The position numbers and the translations under genes were made by a program. The notes below the pieces were generated by a model. That model was not told the origin of the DNA. It searched no databases and saw nothing but the letters and a program-made list of their open reading frames with translations. This document shows positions 6,231 to 9,929 of a stretch of DNA of 9,929 nt, piece by piece; within the stretch, counting starts at the first letter, position 1, and each line of letters opens with the position of its first letter. The stretch spans positions 1-9,929 of the forward strand of contig CAZJKW010000074.1 of the NCBI GenBank assembly GCA_964546835.1, written 5' to 3'. The DNA comes from JAHCHL01 sp964546835 (GTDB lineage Bacteria > Armatimonadota > Fimbriimonadia > Fimbriimonadales > ATM1).

Positions 6231-6650
6231 CTATTCAGCACGCTTGCGCTTGGTCAATTTGGCGTCAATTGAAATGCTTCCCATCCCGGTTGTCAACAAA
6301 GCAAGCGCAATTCCGGCGAGTACAAACGGAAACTCAAATCCTCCGTTTCCCGCAAAAAATCCATTAGAAAAATGCACCTTAAACACCGCTACGCACATTG
6401 TAATCAAAATGCCAAGTGCCGCAATGCGACCCAAAAAACCCACGATAATGCCAATCCCGCCAAACAATTCAGCCGCTATCGCACAATAAGCAAGCACTGG
6501 AGGAATTCCTCCCTTACCCATATTATCAACCGTCTGTTGAAAGGTCATATCGCCAAAAGCTCCTACTTTTTGGGCTCCATGCATCGCCATCGTAACACCC
6601 AAAACAAGCCTCAATACCAAAATCGCAAGGTCATAGGTTCGATTGTTCAT
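6231..6650 (-). CDS. DoxX family membrane protein
   Basis: A 139-residue four-helix inner-membrane protein. Helices lie at about residues 7-25, 50-72, 74-92 and 107-125. Motifs typical of DoxX are HGAQK (24-28) after the first helix, ELFGG (61-65), and GFLGRIAALG followed by H93 after the third. DoxX-family proteins are linked to quinone-associated or redox functions, but the role of most members is unknown. The ATG at 6650 is used; an in-frame TTG two codons upstream (6656) is possible. Neither has a ribosome binding site, but TACACT lies 5 bases before the ATG, so a leaderless message is plausible. First gene of a likely operon with the LolA-like protein, divergent from the membrane module at 6711. 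Confidence 0.9.
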   Translation of the reverse strand: MNNRTYDLAILVLRLVLGVTMAMHGAQKVGAFGDMTFQQTVDNMGKGGIPPVLAYCAIAAELFGGIGIIVGFLGRIAALGILITMCVAVFKVHFSNGFFAGNGGFEFPFVLAGIALALLTTGMGSISIDAKLTKRKRAE

Positions 6651-6674
6651 ACTCAAGTGTAAGACGTTCGAACG
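6651..6674. promoter_or_regulatory. Palindrome and candidate leaderless -10 between doxX and 6711 gene
   Basis: CGTTCGAACG (6665-6674) is a perfect 10-base palindrome in the 60-base divergent gap. On the minus strand TACACT (6661-6656) follows it and lies 5 bases before the doxX ATG. The palindrome would sit just upstream of that -10, where an operator could act on both genes. A 10-base palindrome can arise by chance. Confidence 0.3.
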
Positions 6675-6710
6675 AGCGCAATCGATGTCAAATGCAGGAG
6701 CCTCTCACTT

Positions 6711-7559
6711 TTGGGCGAAATAGTTCCGGTGATTCGAATCTTCGCAAAATGGGACAGTTTTGACGTTCGGTACCTGTATGGCATTCTGATTGGCTTAATG
6801 GTATTAACTGCATTCGCGAAATCTCCGCTAAAAGTCCGTCTAAGTCCGGAGGCGCAAAGTTTTTATGATTCGGTTGATAAACTAAATTCAAGTCATGTTG
6901 TTCTGATCGAATCAAACTGGGATCAAGGAACGATTGGAGAGTTGAGGTCGCAGTTTCAATCACTGGTTCGGCACCTGTTTCGGAAAAACGTGAAATTTGT
7001 GATTCTGAGTGGAATTGCAACCGGCAGACAATTTTATGAGCCGGAACTCAAAAAAATCTCATCCGAATTTGGTAAAAAATATGGTGAGGATTGGATTTCT
7101 TGTGGTTTCAAAATTCCTGAACCGAAAGGAATTTCCATTGAAGCGGTATCAAAAAGTTTGAGAAGTGTGGCGCCAAAAGATGATTTCGGTATACCGATTG
7201 AAAAATATGCGTGGCTAAACCAAACAGACAGCGCACACGATTGGGGTCTGGTTATTTCGATTTCTTATACAGACTTCAAAGAGTACATCACTTATTTTAA
7301 GGAGGCAGCAAGAGTGCCTTATTTGTGCGGGGTTGCTTCTATTAGTTCAACAGGGTTGTACCCCTATGTGAAATCCGGAGCAATTTCCGGTATGTTGGTT
7401 GGCTCCAGAGGTGGAGCGGAATACGAACAAGCGTTAGGTCAAAGCGGTTACGGTTCTCGATTCGTCACCGGTCAAGCAGTAGGACATCTTTTGTTGGTTA
7501 TTGGAATTATTTTGGGCAACATTGGCATGTGGGCAAAGAAAAAACAAAATGCTTCTTAG
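6711..7559 (+). CDS. Uncharacterised double-anchored membrane protein with alpha/beta domain
   Basis: The 282-residue product has one hydrophobic helix near each end (about 20-36 and 257-274) and a mainly soluble domain between them. The domain alternates strands and helices: 'HVVLIESNW' (62-70), 'VKFVILSG' (94-101), 'WGLVISISY' (178-186), then helix and 'PYLCGVASIS'. The conserved-looking segment 'YPYVKSGAISGMLVGSRGGAEYEQAL' region (217-242) is glycine-rich with an acidic end. I recall similar 'SGxxxGxxxGxxGxAEYE' stretches in hypothetical proteins of other bacteria, but no function. TTG is chosen as start because AGGAG (6696-6700) lies 10 bases upstream, the same spacing as the ABC ATPase; no in-frame ATG occurs before the first helix. 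It overlaps the next gene by 11 bases, so the two are translationally coupled and probably act together at the membrane. Confidence 0.75.
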   Translation: MGEIVPVIRIFAKWDSFDVRYLYGILIGLMVLTAFAKSPLKVRLSPEAQSFYDSVDKLNSSHVVLIESNWDQGTIGELRSQFQSLVRHLFRKNVKFVILSGIATGRQFYEPELKKISSEFGKKYGEDWISCGFKIPEPKGISIEAVSKSLRSVAPKDDFGIPIEKYAWLNQTDSAHDWGLVISISYTDFKEYITYFKEAARVPYLCGVASISSTGLYPYVKSGAISGMLVGSRGGAEYEQALGQSGYGSRFVTGQAVGHLLLVIGIILGNIGMWAKKKQNAS

Positions 7560-8187
7560 TCTGATTTCGGCAATCTGCATTCTTGCAATTTTATCCTTGC
7601 TCTGGAAAGAAAACCGCGTTTATCGAATTGCGGAGCATTTGTTGATTGGTTTAACCGTCGGTTTTGGTTTTGCGGCAACTTGGTTTGAATACCTTAAGCC
7701 AAATTGGTGGGAACCGTTGCTTAACTCAAAATCAACGGGCGAGTTTCTTTTCGGATTTTGTGCGTTGATATTGGGTCTTTGTTGGTATGGAATGTATTTC
7801 AAAAAAACGGAATGGCTGATGAGAATTGCCTTGGGAATTGTTTCCGGTGCAGCCGCTGGACAAGCGATAAGAAATCAATTTACACAAACGATGCCGGTTC
7901 TTACCGATTCATTTCGAAGTCCTATCGTTATCAGCGAGGGCACGGTTTCCGTTCCCGAGTCAATCAACAACTCAATTTTTTTAATTGTCTTGTTGCCAAC
8001 TTTATGTTATTTCTTTTTTAGCTTTGACTTAAAAGGAAAAATAGTTAAAGGGATCTCGGCAATGGGGCGGTTTTGGCTGATGGTCGGCTTTGGCGCATAC
8101 TTCGGCAACACGCTCATGACTCGCCTCAGTGCTCTGATTGAACGGATCTGGTTCCTGATTGATGAAGTGGTTAGGAAACTATTTTGA
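7549..8187 (+). CDS. Uncharacterised six-helix integral membrane protein
   Basis: A 212-residue protein with helices at about 3-19, 29-46, 65-83, 88-106, 140-158 and 172-190. After the first helix comes 'ENRVYRIAEHLLIGL' (21-35), containing a charged ER-like turn and a His at the membrane edge; this is the most family-like part. The 106-140 segment is a polar extracytoplasmic or cytoplasmic loop. The ATG at 7549 lies inside the 3' end of the preceding gene (stop 7557-7559), so expression depends on it. The frame stays open further upstream to 7501, but that start would place a shadow of the neighbouring gene in front of the first helix. I cannot name a function or family. The pairing with the double-anchored protein suggests one complex. 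Confidence 0.78.
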   Translation: MLLSLISAICILAILSLLWKENRVYRIAEHLLIGLTVGFGFAATWFEYLKPNWWEPLLNSKSTGEFLFGFCALILGLCWYGMYFKKTEWLMRIALGIVSGAAAGQAIRNQFTQTMPVLTDSFRSPIVISEGTVSVPESINNSIFLIVLLPTLCYFFFSFDLKGKIVKGISAMGRFWLMVGFGAYFGNTLMTRLSALIERIWFLIDEVVRKLF

Positions 8188-8217
8188 ACCAATGCCGGGT
8201 TGGACATTTGAAAAACA

Positions 8218-8260
8218 TTCACCATAATTCAATTTAATTGATATAATCAACTTAGGGAGA
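8218..8260 (+). promoter_or_regulatory. Promoter, operator-like palindrome and RBS of the DUF899 gene
   Basis: TTCACC (8218-8223), an 18-base spacer and TATAAT (8242-8247), with AGGGAGA (8254-8260) 5 bases before the ATG at 8266. The spacer holds TCAATT-T-AATTGA (8229-8241), a perfect inverted repeat with 6-bp arms. A second one, TTGAT-ATA-ATCAA (8238-8250), covers the -10. A repressor bound here would block RNA polymerase. The CAATT-N-AATTG core is like that described for OhrR/MarR-type peroxide regulators. The region is AT-rich, so the palindromes may be partly chance. Confidence 0.65.
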
Positions 8261-8265
8261 CATTC

Positions 8266-8832
8266 ATGACATTCATAGACGAGGACATCAGAGAGTTAAG
8301 CGTCAAGTATGAAGAACTTCGAGAACAGATAGTCGCCGCTCGAAAAAGGGTTCCGAAAGAACCAGTTGACAATTATGTTTTTGAAACCATAAAGGGAAAC
8401 CTAACTCTGATCGAAATGTTTGGTGACAAAAGCGATTTAATCATCATTCATAACATGGGCAAATCATGCCCTTATTGCACTCTTTGGGCAGACGGTTTGA
8501 ATGGATTGGTCCCACATTTGGAAAATCGAACTGCAATGTACTTGGTAAATTCAGACTCACCTGAAATTCAAAAGGAGTTTTCCGAAAGCCGTAATTGGAA
8601 TTTCAAAATGGCATCGGCACAAAACAATTCCTTTACACAAGATATGGGTTTTTGGAAAGAGAACGAGGGGTTTTGGCCCGGCTTTTCAACCTTTTGTCGA
8701 GAGGAAGACGGTACGGTATATCGAATCACGTTTGATTATTTTGGGCCTGGGGATGTTTATTGCCCAATTTGGCCAATGATGGATCTGTTAAAAGACGGTG
8801 CCAATGATTGGTCTCCAAAATACCGATACTAA
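8266..8832 (+). CDS. DUF899 family thioredoxin-like protein
   Basis: The 188-residue product has the hallmarks of DUF899, a thioredoxin-fold family of largely unknown function. They are 'HNMGKSCPYCTLWADG' with a CPYC dithiol at C68-C71, 'LENRTAMYLV', 'SRNWNFKM', 'DMGF...EGFWPGFSTF', 'FGPGDVYCPIWPMMDLL' and a C-terminal 'PKYRY'. The CxxC sits where the active-site cysteines of thioredoxin lie, and a further cysteine is C166. It has no signal peptide, so it is cytoplasmic, and thiol-disulfide or peroxide-related chemistry is likely but not proven. The N-terminal 35 residues are a helical, charged extension. Start at 8266 is supported by AGGGAGA and a good promoter. It is a single-gene unit, and its last bases overlap the stop of the convergent flavoprotein gene. 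Confidence 0.9.
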   Translation: MTFIDEDIRELSVKYEELREQIVAARKRVPKEPVDNYVFETIKGNLTLIEMFGDKSDLIIIHNMGKSCPYCTLWADGLNGLVPHLENRTAMYLVNSDSPEIQKEFSESRNWNFKMASAQNNSFTQDMGFWKENEGFWPGFSTFCREEDGTVYRITFDYFGPGDVYCPIWPMMDLLKDGANDWSPKYRY

Positions 8833-9929
8833 TCTGCTGCCGATTCGCCCGCAACGTATCCGGTCGAAAATGCGGCTTGTAAATTGTAACCGCCAACCGG
8901 ACCCGCAATGTCCAGAACTTCACCACACAAATATAAATTGGGCTGGATGTAAGACTCCATAGTTTTTGAATTTACTTCTTTCAAATCAACGCCACCTGCA
9001 ACAACCTCACCTTTTTCTAATGGAACCGATTTGACAATTCCCAATACCCATCCCTTTAAATTCTCAGTGATTCGGTTTCGTTGTTTTTGAGTCAATTTTG
9101 AAAATGGAGTCAACGAGTCGGTTAACGAATCCATAAGAAATCCATCTACCAAATTTTTGGGCAAAAAATCCTCAATTTCGTTGGCGATCTTCTTCTTTGG
9201 ATGATTTACCTGCGCGGACTTGAATCGAACAGACAAATTTTCAAAAGTCATATCCGGAACCACATCTACAACAATAGAAACCGTGCCGCGTTGCCAACAC
9301 TCTGCAATCTCCCTTGTGATTCCTAAAATGGCCGGTCCTGAAAGCCCTCGATGTGTGAAAAGCAAATCTCCTTTCCAGCGAGAAATCACTTTTCCATTCT
9401 GTTTTGCCTTTACGATGCAATTTCGGATGGCAATTCCGGCGCGCAAATCCATTCCTTCCATTTCTAAATAAACCGGCGCAAGCGCTGCACGAATTGGAAC
9501 AACTGTGTGCCCCATCTGTTTCGCCATCTTAAATCCGTCACCGGTTGTACCGGAAGCGGGATACGAACTACCTCCGGTCGAAAGAATAACTTTGTCAAAA
9601 AATTCTCCATTAACTTCAAACTTATTGTCGTTAACTGCCAACGATAAAACCGGCGTTTCAAGCCGAATTTCAACGTTCATTTCTTGCAAGTAACCGGTCA
9701 AAATGCGTGTTACATCTTTTGCTGTTCCATTCGAAGGAAATATTCGCCCATCTTCCCGTGTATAAACTTTCAGCCCTTTCCTTGTAAGCATGTCTATTAT
9801 CTGAACGTTGGTAAAGCGATAACATGCACTTCGAATAAAGTCGCATTCGTTTTTTCGAAACGCCTTCAAAACTTCTTTAATCGGACCGTCATGACAAATG
9901 TTGCACTTGCCGCCGCCGGAAATCAAAAT
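8829..9929 (-). CDS. BaiN/HI0933-type FAD-dependent oxidoreductase, partial (N-terminus outside window)
   Basis: 366 residues of a flavoprotein whose N-terminus lies beyond the right edge; perhaps 35-45 residues including the GxGxxG FAD-binding motif are missing. The visible part starts in 'ISGGGKCN', a family hallmark, followed by 'ICHDG', where Thr is more usual than the second Cys. Then come 'LSTGGSSYPASGTTGDGF', 'GDLLFTHRGLSGPAIL' and a C-terminal 'LYLCGEVLDIAGPVGGYNLQAAFSTG', where FAD is contacted again. These match the HI0933/YhiN/BaiN family of cytoplasmic NAD(P)/FAD proteins; BaiN members act in bile-acid dehydroxylation but most others have no known substrate. The frame remains open at base 9929, so any start inside the window, such as TTG at 9926, is artificial. 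Its TAG stop (8829-8831) overlaps the TAA of the DUF899 gene. Confidence 0.92.
   Translation of the reverse strand: MLISGGGKCNICHDGPIKEVLKAFRKNECDFIRSACYRFTNVQIIDMLTRKGLKVYTREDGRIFPSNGTAKDVTRILTGYLQEMNVEIRLETPVLSLAVNDNKFEVNGEFFDKVILSTGGSSYPASGTTGDGFKMAKQMGHTVVPIRAALAPVYLEMEGMDLRAGIAIRNCIVKAKQNGKVISRWKGDLLFTHRGLSGPAILGITREIAECWQRGTVSIVVDVVPDMTFENLSVRFKSAQVNHPKKKIANEIEDFLPKNLVDGFLMDSLTDSLTPFSKLTQKQRNRITENLKGWVLGIVKSVPLEKGEVVAGGVDLKEVNSKTMESYIQPNLYLCGEVLDIAGPVGGYNLQAAFSTGYVAGESAAD

Noticed and set aside
1..9929. CRISPR arrays, insertion sequences, integrases, attachment sites
   Set aside because: No regularly spaced repeats, transposase or integrase motifs, or terminal inverted repeats were seen; the tRNA 3' ends are not duplicated in the window as far as could be read.

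Overview
The window is a compact bacterial chromosome segment of moderate, slightly AT-rich composition. It holds eleven protein genes (two cut by the window edges), two adjacent tRNA genes and one candidate small RNA. A predicted lipoprotein, a protein with two LolA-like domains and several membrane proteins suggest a cell with a periplasm or lipoprotein sorting. GTG, TTG and possibly CTG starts, together with promoters whose -10 box lies about 6 bases before the start codon, point to a lineage that uses leaderless mRNAs. No marker gene fixes the phylum. Armatimonadota-type bacteria are one possibility, held at low confidence.

Left part (1-1917): a two-gene ABC-2 export operon on the minus strand, ATPase then permease with a 4-base ATGA overlap. 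The permease runs off the left edge. Upstream lies a 268-base intergenic stretch with the ABC promoter, a GC-rich island that looks like a small plus-strand RNA with its own promoter, and a hairpin with U-tracts on both sides that can terminate transcription in either direction. Middle left (1918-3357): a lipoprotein gene (minus) and an arginase gene (plus) diverge from a 48-base gap containing two mirror-image -10 boxes. The arginase has all six Mn ligands.

Centre (3332-4909): a 12-helix transporter of the MOP superfamily (MATE-like, with features recalling ANKH) overlaps the arginase tail-to-tail. Its promoter is back-to-back with that of a tRNA-Asp(GUC)/tRNA-Phe(GAA) pair. Middle right (4910-6650): DoxX and a secreted protein with two LolA-like domains form a minus-strand operon that ends 4 bases from the tRNA-Phe gene.

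Right part (6711-9929): divergent from doxX is an uncharacterised two-gene membrane module, a double-anchored alpha/beta protein and a six-helix protein, overlapping by 11 bases. A DUF899 thioredoxin-like gene follows, with a clear promoter and a palindrome like peroxide-sensor (OhrR/MarR) operators. It converges on a BaiN/HI0933-type flavoprotein gene cut by the right edge; the two genes share stop-codon bases.

The genes do not form one pathway. No mobile element, CRISPR array or phage gene is visible. The best candidates for undescribed biology are the 6711-8187 membrane module, the 1790-1912 RNA and the paired leaderless promoters.
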